Positions 34,731-43,904 of a stretch of 64,000 nucleotides of DNA are shown piece after piece; the stretch's first letter is position 1; every line of letters begins with the position of its first letter. This DNA comes from Phenylobacterium koreense (GTDB lineage: Bacteria > Pseudomonadota > Alphaproteobacteria > Caulobacterales > Caulobacteraceae): NCBI RefSeq assembly GCF_040545335.1, contig NZ_JBEPLU010000002.1:186001-250000 (forward strand). The letters are read 5' to 3'. Below the pieces are notes generated by a model, which made no database searches, had not been told where the DNA came from, and worked only from the letters and a program-made list of their open reading frames with translations. The translations under genes and the position numbers were made by a program.

Positions 34731-35725
34731 CCCGTCGGATCATCTTCGTCACCGGCGGTGCCGGGTTCATCGGCTCCAACATTGTCGCCAAGCTGACCGA
34801 GGACCCCGATCTCGACGTGGTGGTCTGCGACCGTCTGCGCGAGGCCGAACTCGGCAAATGGCGCAACATCGCCAAGCACCCCATCGGCGACTTCGTGGCG
34901 CCGGAGTCGATGTTCGAGTGGTTGGAGAAGCGCTGGCGCGACGTCGAAATGGTGGTCCACATGGGCGCGGTGTCGTCCACGACCGAGCCGGACGCCGACA
35001 AGATCATCCACTCGAACTTCACCCTCTCGCGAGACCTGTTCCGCTGGTGCGCGGATCATCAGCGGCGTTTCATCTACGCGTCTTCGGCAGCGACCTACGG
35101 CGACGCCAGCGAGTTCGACGACAAGCAGGACATCGCCTCGCTGACGGCCCTGCGGCCGCTCAACACCTATGGCTGGTCTAAGGCGCTGTTCGACCTGTTC
35201 GCCGCGCGCCAGGCGGCCCGGGACTATGCGCCGCCGCAATGGGTGGGCCTGAAGTTCTTCAACGTCTACGGGCCGAACGAGGAGCATAAGCACTCGATGA
35301 AGTCCGTGGCCTCGCAGATCTGGCCGAAGGTCCGCGACGGGCACGCCGTGCAGCTCTTCAAGAGCTATCGCGAGGGCGTCGCCGACGGCGGCCAGCAGCG
35401 CGACTTCGTCTATGTCCGCGACGTGGCCGACGTGATCGCCTGGCTGGCCAAGAACGAGCAGGTCAACGGGATCTACAATCTCGGTTCGGGCGTGGCGCGG
35501 ACCTTCGAGGATATGGCTCGCGCCGTGTTCGCCGCCGCCGGCAAGGCGCCGGAGATCGAATACACTCCCATGCCGCCGATGATCCGGGACAAGTACCAGT
35601 ACTACACCCGCGCCCACATGGAGCGGCTGCAGGAAGCCGGCTACAATCAGCCGATGACCAGCCTGGAAGAAGGGATCTCGGACTACGTGAAGTCCTATCT
35701 CTCCCAGCCGGATCCGTACCGCTAG
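34727..35725 (+). CDS. hldD: ADP-glyceromanno-heptose 6-epimerase
   Basis: NADP-dependent epimerase that makes ADP-L-glycero-D-manno-heptose, the donor for LPS inner-core heptose. The 332-residue protein has the extended-SDR start IFVTGGAGFIGSNIV, the HMGAVSSTTEPD segment near residue 79, the catalytic Y-x3-K in LNTYGWSKALFD near 147, and FFNVYGPNEEHKHSMKSV near 179. It is translationally coupled to hldE by an ATGA overlap and followed by a DUF3089 gene after 4 bp. Confidence 0.97.
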   Translation: MTRRIIFVTGGAGFIGSNIVAKLTEDPDLDVVVCDRLREAELGKWRNIAKHPIGDFVAPESMFEWLEKRWRDVEMVVHMGAVSSTTEPDADKIIHSNFTLSRDLFRWCADHQRRFIYASSAATYGDASEFDDKQDIASLTALRPLNTYGWSKALFDLFAARQAARDYAPPQWVGLKFFNVYGPNEEHKHSMKSVASQIWPKVRDGHAVQLFKSYREGVADGGQQRDFVYVRDVADVIAWLAKNEQVNGIYNLGSGVARTFEDMARAVFAAAGKAPEIEYTPMPPMIRDKYQYYTRAHMERLQEAGYNQPMTSLEEGISDYVKSYLSQPDPYR

Positions 35726-35729
35726 GCGG

Positions 35730-36845
35730 ATGGCGGATCGGCCCAGAGGTTTTCGCCGCCTGGCCTTCGCGGCGGTCGCCCTGACCGTCGCGGTGCTCGC
35801 CCTGGCGGCCTACGTCTGGCGCGACGACATCCTGCGCACCAGCCTGGACCCGCGCGAGCCTTTCCAGACCTATGACCCGCCGCCCCCTCCCGACTATTCG
35901 CAGCGCGCGTCCTGGGCGCTGATGCCCCAGGCGCCGGCGACGCCGACGGCCGGCGAGCCGCCGGCGGACGTGTTCTTCGTCAGCCCCACGACCTACGACG
36001 GCGGTCGCCACTGGAACGCGCCGATCGACGATCCCGAGTCGGACCGCATCTTCCGTGAGGTGATGGCGCCCAACTATGCCGGACCGTTCGTGCGAGCGGG
36101 CCGGATCTTCGCTCCGCGCCATCGCCAGGCCAGCCTCTACACGCTCATGACCCTGCGCGAAGATGCTCGGGAGGCGCGCCGCTTCGCCTATGGGGACGTC
36201 GCCGCGGCCTTCCGCCACTACATGGCGAACTACAATCACGGCCGGCCGATCATCATCATCGGGGTGGAGCAGGGGGGCACCCTCGCAACGCGCCTGCTGG
36301 CCGAGGAGGTCGCTCCGAACCCCGCCATCAGGTCGAAGATCGTGGCGGCCTATCTGATCCAGACCATCGTGCCCTCGGACAATCCGCCCTTGCCGCCCTG
36401 CCTGGCGCCCAAGCAGCCAGGGTGTCTGGCCGCCTGGATGGCCGTCTATGAGGGCGATGTGGAGAAGGCGCAGTCGGTGCTCGACCGCTCCCTGGTCTGG
36501 GGTCACGGCGGCCAGCTCGTTAACCTCGAAGGCCGCACGCCGATCTGCTTCAACCCGCTGTTCGGCGGCGTGGTCGACGGCGAGGCGCCCGCCCGCCTCA
36601 ATCGCGGGGCCACCAATGCGACCGGCCTCGAGTGGGGCGCGCGACCGGCCTTCCTGACGCGCCAAGTCGGAGCGCGCTGCGAGCGCGGGCTCCTGCGCGT
36701 GACCCGGCCGCAATCGACGTCGCTGCGCGCGTCCGGGTCATGGACCGATCGTCGGAAGGCGCCCGGATACAACCTCTTCTACGCTGACCTCGAAGCTGAC
36801 GCCCTGGCCCGGTCGGCCGCGCTTCGGGCTAGCCGGCATCCTTGA
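35730..36845 (+). CDS. DUF3089 protein with altered nucleophile elbow
   Basis: A 371-residue member of the DUF3089 group, an alpha/beta-hydrolase-like family. An N-terminal hydrophobic segment (residues 9-26) anchors or exports it. Family landmarks are ADVFFVSPTTYDGGRHWNAP near residue 78 and RHRQASLYTL near 130. The strand-turn HGRPIIIIGVEQGGTLATRLL near residue 170 is where relatives have a GHSQG nucleophile elbow; here it reads GVEQG, so serine is replaced by glutamate. If the alignment is right, the protein is probably not a serine hydrolase. It follows hldD by 4 bp and overlaps recG by 17 nt, convergently. Confidence 0.85.
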   Translation: MADRPRGFRRLAFAAVALTVAVLALAAYVWRDDILRTSLDPREPFQTYDPPPPPDYSQRASWALMPQAPATPTAGEPPADVFFVSPTTYDGGRHWNAPIDDPESDRIFREVMAPNYAGPFVRAGRIFAPRHRQASLYTLMTLREDAREARRFAYGDVAAAFRHYMANYNHGRPIIIIGVEQGGTLATRLLAEEVAPNPAIRSKIVAAYLIQTIVPSDNPPLPPCLAPKQPGCLAAWMAVYEGDVEKAQSVLDRSLVWGHGGQLVNLEGRTPICFNPLFGGVVDGEAPARLNRGATNATGLEWGARPAFLTRQVGARCERGLLRVTRPQSTSLRASGSWTDRRKAPGYNLFYADLEADALARSAALRASRHP

Positions 36846-38901
36846 GCGGCGAGGCCGGCCGCCAGTCGAACAGTTCCTGCAACACCTGCAAGGCGCGGCC
36901 GCGCTCTGAGGTCAGGTCCGGATCGCGACCCACGATCATCCGCGCGTCGTCGCCCGCAGCGGCGATCAGGTCTCGATGCGCCGCAGGATCGGCGAACACA
37001 TAGGCTGGGAACCCGGACTGGCGCAGGCCTAGCGCGTCGCCGCCGCCGCGCAGCTCGAGGTCGGTCTCGGCGATCAGGAAGCCGTCGTCCGTACGGCGCA
37101 GGATATCCAGTCGCTTCTGTGCGGTCTCCGACAGCGGCGGGTCATAGAGCAGCACGCAGGCGCTCTCGCGCGAACCGCGGCCGACGCGCCCTCGCAACTG
37201 ATGTAGCTGCGCCAGGCCGAACCGTTCGGCCTGTTCGATGACCATGATCGTGGCGTTGGGCACGTTCACCCCGACCTCGACGACGGTCGTCGCCACCAGA
37301 ACGCCGATCTTCCCATCGGCGAAGTCGGCCATCACGGCGTCCTTCTCCGGGCCGGACATCTTACCGTGGACCAGTCCGACGCTCGGCCCGAGCTGCGCGC
37401 GCAGCTCCTCGGCCCGTTTCTCGGCCGCCTTCAGATCGACCAGTTCGGATTCCGAGACCAGCGGGCAGATCCAGAAGGCCTGCGCGCCCTGGGTCACAAC
37501 CTGCCGCAGCCGCGCCTCCACCTCGGCGAGGCGGCTCATGGGTACTGCGCGGGTGGCGACGGGCGTGCGGCCAGGCGGCTTCTCGTCGATGCGGGACACG
37601 TCGAGGTCGCCATAGATGGTCAGTTCCAGCGTCCGCGGGATCGGCGTGGCGGACATGGCGATCAGGTGGGTGGCCGCGCCCTTGGCCTGCAGCCGCTGTC
37701 GCTCGGCCACGCCGAACCGGTGCTGCTCGTCGATCACCGCCAACTGCAGGTTCTGGAACGCCACCTCGTCCTGGAATAGCGCATGGGTGCCCACCGCCAC
37801 CTGAGCCGCGCCCAAGGCCAGGGCGCGCAGCTTCTCGGCCCGCGCCGCTCCCTTGTCCCGCCCGGTCAGCAGAACGACGGTCACGCCATGCTCCGACAGC
37901 GGCCCGGAGATCGTCTCGTAGTGCTGCCGCGCCAGGATTTCGGTCGGCGCCATCAGCGCGCTTTGCCCGCCGCCGGACACATCGGCCATGGCCAGCATGG
38001 CGACGACGGTCTTGCCCGACCCCACATCGCCCTGCAGCAGCCGGCTCATGCGCTCGCCCGCCGCCAGGTCACGCCGAATGTCGGCCAGCGCCCGCTGCTG
38101 CGCGCCTGTAAGCTCATAGGGAAGATCCGCGGCGATCCGTGCGGCAAGCTCCGAGGCGCCGATCGCCGGCGCGGCCTCCGTGCGCCGCTCAGCCTTGCGT
38201 TGGGCCATGGCGAGCTGATGGGCCAGCAACTCGTCATAGGCCAGCCGTCGCGCCGCGGGCGACAGCGGCGACAGGTCCGCCTCCGAGGTCGGTCCGTGGA
38301 CGGCCCGCAGCGCCTCGATCCAGGACGGGAACCGCTCCTGCACCAGCCACGCACTGTCCTGCCATTCGGGCAGGTGGGGCGCCCGCGACAGCGCTTCCTG
38401 GGCGAACTTGCGGACGGTGCGGGCGGGCAGGCCGGCGGTCGCCGGATAAACGGCCTCGAACAGCGGGATATCCGCCGCCCGGTCCAGGGGCAGGAAATAG
38501 TCCGGGTGCGCGATCTGCAGGTTGAGGCCGAACCGCTCGACCTTGCCGCTGACCAGCCGCTTGGCCCCCACGGGATGTTTGGCCTCGAGCTGCCCGCCGA
38601 AGCTCCCGAAGAACACCAGGCTCAGCACCCCTGTCCCGTCATAGGTCTCCACCCGCCACGGCTGCTGGGGACTGCGCGGCCGCTTGTAGGCGTCGATCTC
38701 GACCTCGAAGATCTGCACTGCGCCTTCGGTGGCGGTTGAGACTGTCGCCACCTCGCGCCGGATCACCGAGTGCGGCCGCAGGAACAGCACGTCGCGCACG
38801 ATCGGGCCAGCCAGCTTCTCCAGCAGCGGCGCGACGCGCGCGCCGACGCCCTTCAACGAGGTGATCGGCGCATAGAGCGGAAAGAGAATCTCGGGCCGCA
38901 T
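36829..38901 (-). CDS. recG: ATP-dependent DNA helicase RecG
   Basis: Branch-migrating helicase that remodels stalled forks and Holliday junctions. The product is about 690 residues. An N-terminal wedge domain with an OB fold (residues 1-240) precedes the helicase core. Walker A is LLQGDVGSGKTVVAML near 292, the DEAD-box variant is VIDEQHRFGV near 388, then SATPIPRTL near 415, and HQLRGRVGRGS near 590. The start at 38901 (MRPEILFPLYAPITSLKGVG) is used, although 38913 is also in frame. It converges on the DUF3089 gene. Confidence 0.97.
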   Translation of the reverse strand: MRPEILFPLYAPITSLKGVGARVAPLLEKLAGPIVRDVLFLRPHSVIRREVATVSTATEGAVQIFEVEIDAYKRPRSPQQPWRVETYDGTGVLSLVFFGSFGGQLEAKHPVGAKRLVSGKVERFGLNLQIAHPDYFLPLDRAADIPLFEAVYPATAGLPARTVRKFAQEALSRAPHLPEWQDSAWLVQERFPSWIEALRAVHGPTSEADLSPLSPAARRLAYDELLAHQLAMAQRKAERRTEAAPAIGASELAARIAADLPYELTGAQQRALADIRRDLAAGERMSRLLQGDVGSGKTVVAMLAMADVSGGGQSALMAPTEILARQHYETISGPLSEHGVTVVLLTGRDKGAARAEKLRALALGAAQVAVGTHALFQDEVAFQNLQLAVIDEQHRFGVAERQRLQAKGAATHLIAMSATPIPRTLELTIYGDLDVSRIDEKPPGRTPVATRAVPMSRLAEVEARLRQVVTQGAQAFWICPLVSESELVDLKAAEKRAEELRAQLGPSVGLVHGKMSGPEKDAVMADFADGKIGVLVATTVVEVGVNVPNATIMVIEQAERFGLAQLHQLRGRVGRGSRESACVLLYDPPLSETAQKRLDILRRTDDGFLIAETDLELRGGGDALGLRQSGFPAYVFADPAAHRDLIAAAGDDARMIVGRDPDLTSERGRALQVLQELFDWRPASPLKDAG

Positions 38902-38978
38902 GGGGTGGAACATAGCGCGACCATGGACAGCCCGCCCGGCTCATGTTGAACTTCGACAAATCCTGTGGGGGGAAACAG

Positions 38979-39575
38979 ATGCGTAAGACGCTCTTCGTGG
39001 CGGCGTGTGTCGCCTTGCTTGCCGGTTGCGGCCAATCCGTAGAAGAAGCCAAGACCGCCAGCGCCGCGCCGGTCGCGCCGCCGGCCGTCCCGGTCGATCC
39101 CAGTTTCACCGGCCTGACCCGCCCCAAGGGCGATGAGCAGTTCGGCTATTACTTGCCCGTCAACGAGGTGAAGGTCGGGGACTACCGGCTCGATAATCTG
39201 CACATCGCCGGCCGTCAGGGCTTCAACGACTGGGAGAGCGGTCAGCGAACCAAGACCTACGCGCCGGTCATGCTGGAGTTCGTCGACGTGACCAGCCCGT
39301 CGCGGATCAACGCCCTGGGCAACACGGTTTATTCGGTGAAGCTGAAAGTCCTGCCGACGGCCTATCTGGTGACCGACGACCATGTCCGCCTAGTCGGCAG
39401 TCATCCGAAGCTCGGCGAGGTCCGGCTGGACGCCAAGATCGATCCGGCGGCGCTGAAGAAGTCCAAGGCGACCAAGGGCAAGGACGGCGAGACCGTCGTC
39501 ACCGGAGCGTTGCAGGTGGGCGATACGCCCTTCAACACCGTGTCCTTCACCTGGCGCGGAGGCGATTGGGGCTGA
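38979..39575 (+). CDS. Hypothetical lipoprotein
   Basis: A 198-residue probable lipoprotein with no named family that I recognise. It begins MRKTLFVAACVALLAGCGQ, with lipobox LAGC, followed by an alanine/proline-rich linker. The mature part has an FGYYLPVNEVKVGDYRLDNLHI segment and a long, beta-rich domain with APVMLEFVDVTSP near residue 92 and VLPTAYLVTDDHVRLVG near 124. A GGGGGGAAA stretch 5' of the ATG supports the start. It is divergent from recG and upstream of sdhE. Function is unknown. Confidence 0.8.
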   Translation: MRKTLFVAACVALLAGCGQSVEEAKTASAAPVAPPAVPVDPSFTGLTRPKGDEQFGYYLPVNEVKVGDYRLDNLHIAGRQGFNDWESGQRTKTYAPVMLEFVDVTSPSRINALGNTVYSVKLKVLPTAYLVTDDHVRLVGSHPKLGEVRLDAKIDPAALKKSKATKGKDGETVVTGALQVGDTPFNTVSFTWRGGDWG

Positions 39576-39622
39576 TCCCACTGGCGTGAGCTTACGGGGC
39601 GGCCTATATCGGCCGCTCCCTC

Positions 39623-39913
39623 ATGAGCACCGACGACACAAGACTGAAGCGTTTGAAGTTCCGGGCCTGGCACCGGGGCTTTCGGGAAGCGGACCTCATC
39701 CTGGGGCCGTTCGCGGACAAGTTCGGCCCGAGCCTGACGCCCGAGCAGCTCGACGCCTTCGAGGCGCTGCTGGAGCAGCCCGACCAGGACCTCTACGAAT
39801 GGATCGTGGAGCGCACCCCGACGCCGCCCGAGCACGACGGCGAAATTCTCCGCATGATCAAGCAGTTCCGCTTCGATGCTTTCGAGGCGCGCGGGGGTCC
39901 GCATGGCGGCTGA
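39623..39913 (+). CDS. sdhE: Succinate dehydrogenase assembly factor SdhE
   Basis: A 96-residue member of the SdhE/SDHAF2 family, which promotes covalent FAD attachment to the SdhA flavoprotein. The key RGxxE-type motif is present as WHRGFREADLILGPF near residue 16, and LTPEQLDAFEALLEQPDQDLYEWI follows near 37. The protein lies next to mfd, an order common in alphaproteobacteria, and overlaps it by 11 nt, so mfd is probably expressed from the same transcript. Confidence 0.95.
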   Translation: MSTDDTRLKRLKFRAWHRGFREADLILGPFADKFGPSLTPEQLDAFEALLEQPDQDLYEWIVERTPTPPEHDGEILRMIKQFRFDAFEARGGPHGG

Positions 39914-42900
39914 CGGCTTCCGCGCCCCGACGGCGGCGGAGACCCGGCGTATCGCGCAGGACCCTGGCCGCCTGGAACTCGTCGGCGCTCCCGAGGGTTT
40001 CGACGCCCTGGTCATGGCCGACATCGTCAAGAGCCGCGGCGGCCTCTCGGTCTTCGTGGCCCGTGACGGCTCGCGTCTTTCGGCCTTCCTCGATGCGTTC
40101 GGATTCTTCGCCTCCAATGTCGAGGTGGTGCGGTTCCCGTCCTGGGACTGCCTGCCTTACGATCGCATCGGGCCCTCGCCGGGCGTCGCGGCCGAACGCA
40201 TGACCGCCCTGGCGCGGCTGGCCCAGGGCTTCGACGCCAAGAAGCCGGCGCTGCTGGTCACGACCGTCCCGGCGCTGCTCCAGCGCGTGCCGCCCAAGTC
40301 GGCGGTGGAGGGAGCGGGCTATTCAGCCAAGGTCGGCAACGTCGTCGAGATCGCCGACCTCGAACGCTATTTCGCCATCAACGGCTACAGCCGCGCCTCG
40401 ACGGTGTCCGAGCGCGGCGAGTTCGCGATCCGCGGCGGGGTCATCGACGTCTTCCCGCCCAGCGCCGCCGAGCCGGTGCGCCTGGACCTGTTCGGCGATA
40501 CCCTCGAATCCATCCGCGGCTTCGATCCCGAGACCCAGCGCTCGACCCGCCAGCTCAAGGAGGTCTCGCTCCTCCCGGTCAGCGAGGCGCTGCTGGACAA
40601 GGACGCCGTCGCCCGCTTCCGCCGCGGCTATGTCGAGGCCTTCGGCGCGCCTGGCGGCGACCCGCTCTATGACACCGTCAGCGAAGGCGGCCGGCGCGCC
40701 GGCATGGAGCACTGGCTACCGCTGTTCTATCCGGACATGGCCAGCCTGCTGGACTACCTGCCGGCCAACACCTTGATCGCTCTGGATCACCTGGCCGACG
40801 CCGCCCGCGATGAGCGCCTGGCGATGATCGCCGACGCCTACGACGCCCGCAATCAGGCCGATCGGAAGGTCCACTACCGGCCGCTCGATCCGGCCCGGCT
40901 CTACATGGACGCCGACGAGTACCGCGAGCGCCTTGCGGTCCGCGCTACGCGCCGCTTCTCGGCCTTCCAGGAGGTCGAGGGCGAGACCGTCATCGACATG
41001 GGCGCGCGGCAGGGCCGCAGCTTCACGGCCGAACGCCAGCAGGACTCGGTCAACCTCTTCGAGGCCACCGCCGACCATGCCCGCAGGCTGGTGGGGGAGG
41101 GCAAGCGAGTCCTCTTCGCCTCCTGGTCTGAGGGCTCCTCCGACCGCCTGGGCTCGATGCTGGCCGATCACGGCCTGAAGAACATCACGCTGGCGCCCTA
41201 CTGGGACGCCGCCCGCTCCGCCGACCCTAAGCTTTTCCAGCGCGTGGTCCTGCCGCTGGAAACCGGCTTCGAGACCGACAAGCTGGCGGTCATCTCCGAG
41301 ACCGACATCCTCGGCGACCGCCTGGCCCGTCCGCGCCGCCGCCGTCGCGCCTCGAACTTCCTGGCTGAGGCCTCGGCGCTCACGCCGGGCGATCTCGTCG
41401 TCCACATCGACCACGGCATCGGCCGCTATGAGGGCCTGAAGACCCTCGACGTCCAGGGCGCGCCCCACGACTGCCTCGAGTTGCAGTACGGCGGCGAGGC
41501 CAAGCTCTATCTGCCGGTCGAGAACATCGACCTTCTGACCCGCTACGGCAGCGATTCCGAAGGCGTGCAACTCGACCGCCTGGGCGGCGCGGCCTGGCAG
41601 GCCCGCAAGGCCAAGGCCAAGGAGCGCTTGCGGGAGATGGCCATGGGCCTCATCCGCATCGCCGCCGAGCGCGCCACCAAGGAGACCGATCCCGTCGTCC
41701 CGCCACACGGCGTCTTCGACGAGTTCTGCGCGCGCTTCCCGTACGAGGAGACCGAAGACCAGCTCAACGCCATCGGCGACGTGCTGGAGGACCTGGGCGC
41801 CGGCAAGCCGATGGATCGCCTGATCTGCGGCGACGTCGGCTTCGGCAAGACCGAGGTCGCCCTGCGCGCGGCCTTCGTGGTGGCCATGAGCGGCCAGCAG
41901 GTGGCGGTCGTGGCCCCGACGACCTTGCTGGCGCGCCAGCACTACAAGACCTTCTCCGAGCGTTTCCAGGGCTGGCCGGTCAAGGTCCGCCGCCTCTCGC
42001 GCCTGGTCCCCGCCAAGGAGGCCAGCGAAACGCGCGAGGCGCTGAAGAACGGCGAGGTCGAAATTGTCGTCGGCACCCATGCGGTGCTGTCCAAGCAGGT
42101 CTCCTTCGCCAATCTGGGCCTGGTCATCGTCGACGAGGAGCAGCACTTCGGGGTCAAGCACAAGGAGAAGCTCAAGGAGCTTCGCGCCGACGTGCACATG
42201 CTGACCCTTACCGCGACGCCGATCCCGCGGACCTTGCAGATGTCGCTTTCGGGCATCCGCGAGATGTCGATCATCGCCACCCCGCCGGTCGATCGCCTGG
42301 CGGTGCGCACCTACATCACGCCCTTCGACCCCGTGGTCATCCGCGAGGCCCTGCTGCGCGAGAAGTACCGCGGCGGCCAAGCCTACTACGTCGCCCCGCG
42401 GATCAGCGACCTTCCGGATCTCCAGAAATTCCTGCGCGAGCAGGTGCCGGAGGTGAAGTTCGTGGTCGGCCATGGCCAGATGGCGCCGACCCAGCTCGAA
42501 GAGGTGATGAGCGCCTTCTACGAGGGCCAGTACGACGTGCTGCTTTCGACCACCATCGTCGAGAGCGGTCTCGACATCCCGACCGCCAACACCATGATCC
42601 TGCACCGGTCCGACATGTTCGGCCTGGCCCAGATGTACCAGCTCCGCGGCCGCGTCGGTCGAGCCAAGGCGCGCGCCTACGCCTACCTGACCACTCCGGC
42701 CGAGAAGCAGATCACCCTGTCGGCCGAGCGCCGGCTGAAGGTGCTGCAGTCCCTCGACAGCTTGGGCGCCGGCTTCCAGCTCGCCAGCCACGACCTCGAC
42801 CAGCGCGGCGGCGGTAACCTGCTGGGCGAGGAGCAGTCGGGCCACATCCGCGAGATCGGGGTCGAGCTCTATCAGCAGATGCTCGAAGACGCCGTGAACG

Positions 42901-43391
42901 AGCTCAAGGAACTGGCCGGCAAGGGCGAGGCCGCCGACCGCGGCTGGTCTCCGCAGATCAACACCGGCGCCGCGGTGCTGATCCCCGAGGACTACGTCCC
43001 CGACCTCAACGTCCGCCTGTCGCTCTATCGCCGCCTGTCCGACGCCGAGAAGTCCGGCGACCGCGAGGCCCTGGCCGCCGAGATGATCGACCGCTTCGGC
43101 CCGCTGCCGGCGGAGGCCGGCCAACTCCTCAAGGTCGTGGCCATCAAGGGCATGTGCCGCGAGGCCAATGTCGCCAAGATCGACGTCGGTCCGAAAGGCG
43201 CGGTCGTCACCTTCCGGGGCGACGAATTCAAGAACCCCATGGGCCTGGTCGGCTTCGTCCAGAAGAACCAGGTCGCTTGGAAGATCCGCCCCGATCACAA
43301 GGTGGTGGTGAAGGGCGAGTGGGAGACGCCGGAACAGCGTCTGGGCGCGGCCGAGCGGATCCTGACCGAGCTCGCCAAGCTCGCGGCCTGA
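39903..43391 (+). CDS. mfd: Transcription-repair coupling factor Mfd
   Basis: Large SF2 translocase that removes stalled RNA polymerase and recruits UvrA. The product is 1162 residues. The N-terminal UvrB-like region contains RFPSWDCLPYDRIGPS near residue 80. The polymerase-interacting domain begins near 490 (LTPGDLVVHIDHGIGRYEGL). Walker A is ICGDVGFGKTEVALRA near 643, the DEAD-box variant is VDEEQHFGVKHKEKL near 745, and YQLRGRVGRAKARAYAYL is near 915. The C-terminal TRCF domain follows. The ATG at 39903 overlaps sdhE; a frame start at 39876 is less likely. Confidence 0.97.
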   Translation: MAADGFRAPTAAETRRIAQDPGRLELVGAPEGFDALVMADIVKSRGGLSVFVARDGSRLSAFLDAFGFFASNVEVVRFPSWDCLPYDRIGPSPGVAAERMTALARLAQGFDAKKPALLVTTVPALLQRVPPKSAVEGAGYSAKVGNVVEIADLERYFAINGYSRASTVSERGEFAIRGGVIDVFPPSAAEPVRLDLFGDTLESIRGFDPETQRSTRQLKEVSLLPVSEALLDKDAVARFRRGYVEAFGAPGGDPLYDTVSEGGRRAGMEHWLPLFYPDMASLLDYLPANTLIALDHLADAARDERLAMIADAYDARNQADRKVHYRPLDPARLYMDADEYRERLAVRATRRFSAFQEVEGETVIDMGARQGRSFTAERQQDSVNLFEATADHARRLVGEGKRVLFASWSEGSSDRLGSMLADHGLKNITLAPYWDAARSADPKLFQRVVLPLETGFETDKLAVISETDILGDRLARPRRRRRASNFLAEASALTPGDLVVHIDHGIGRYEGLKTLDVQGAPHDCLELQYGGEAKLYLPVENIDLLTRYGSDSEGVQLDRLGGAAWQARKAKAKERLREMAMGLIRIAAERATKETDPVVPPHGVFDEFCARFPYEETEDQLNAIGDVLEDLGAGKPMDRLICGDVGFGKTEVALRAAFVVAMSGQQVAVVAPTTLLARQHYKTFSERFQGWPVKVRRLSRLVPAKEASETREALKNGEVEIVVGTHAVLSKQVSFANLGLVIVDEEQHFGVKHKEKLKELRADVHMLTLTATPIPRTLQMSLSGIREMSIIATPPVDRLAVRTYITPFDPVVIREALLREKYRGGQAYYVAPRISDLPDLQKFLREQVPEVKFVVGHGQMAPTQLEEVMSAFYEGQYDVLLSTTIVESGLDIPTANTMILHRSDMFGLAQMYQLRGRVGRAKARAYAYLTTPAEKQITLSAERRLKVLQSLDSLGAGFQLASHDLDQRGGGNLLGEEQSGHIREIGVELYQQMLEDAVNELKELAGKGEAADRGWSPQINTGAAVLIPEDYVPDLNVRLSLYRRLSDAEKSGDREALAAEMIDRFGPLPAEAGQLLKVVAIKGMCREANVAKIDVGPKGAVVTFRGDEFKNPMGLVGFVQKNQVAWKIRPDHKVVVKGEWETPEQRLGAAERILTELAKLAA

Positions 43392-43904
43392 TCAGGGCGC
43401 TGCTCGCGCCTGCGCCAGCAGCCGGCGCGCCCTGATCCACATCTCCAGGCGCTGGGCGCAGATCAGGCCCGCGGCCATCAGCAGGAACACCTCGGCGATG
43501 TCCCCCGCGGCCACATGCAGCTCCCGCGCGTGTAGCGTGGCGTAATCCTTCAGGGCGAAGCGGATCAGGAAGAGGCTGGCGATCAGGGCCATGCCGATCG
43601 GGGACGACCGGCTGGTCAGCTCGTGCGTCGCCGCATCGATCATGATGTTCGTCGTGCGGCCTCGCCACCAGCCCATGCCAAGTCCGACGCCGAGGGCGAA
43701 GACCTCCGCGACCAGCACGGCGAACCGGCGCGGCGGTTGGAGTCCCAGGGTGATCCCGACCACCAGCAGGATGAGCGCCGGCATGATCCACATGCGCTCG
43801 ATGCGCAGCTTCCTGGTTCGCACGCCCCTCAGGACGATCACGATGATGGCGATCATCGGCGCGACGTAGGTCCATGCGCCCTGCGGATCGCCGCCGCCGA
43901 TCAT
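43392..43904 (-). CDS. DUF1453-like multi-pass membrane protein
   Basis: A 170-residue protein with about four hydrophobic segments (residues 12-26, 42-60, 64-78 and 108-122). It has positively charged loops GVRTRKLRIERMW and GWWRGRTTNIMIDAATHEL. This pattern resembles the CcdC/DUF1453 family, whose role is unknown, although no fold-specific residue is decisive. The start at 43904 overlaps the stop of the PopA-like gene by 4 nt (ATGA), so it is translated from the same message. It ends directly against mfd. A link to c-di-GMP signalling is inferred only from the overlap. Confidence 0.7.
   Translation of the reverse strand: MIGGGDPQGAWTYVAPMIAIIVIVLRGVRTRKLRIERMWIMPALILLVVGITLGLQPPRRFAVLVAEVFALGVGLGMGWWRGRTTNIMIDAATHELTSRSSPIGMALIASLFLIRFALKDYATLHARELHVAAGDIAEVFLLMAAGLICAQRLEMWIRARRLLAQARAAP

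Noticed and set aside
40716..43298. An 860-residue open frame antisense to mfd
   Set aside because: Its composition is that of a high-GC shadow frame (rich in Gly, His, Asp, Arg, Val) and it lies wholly over the confident mfd gene.
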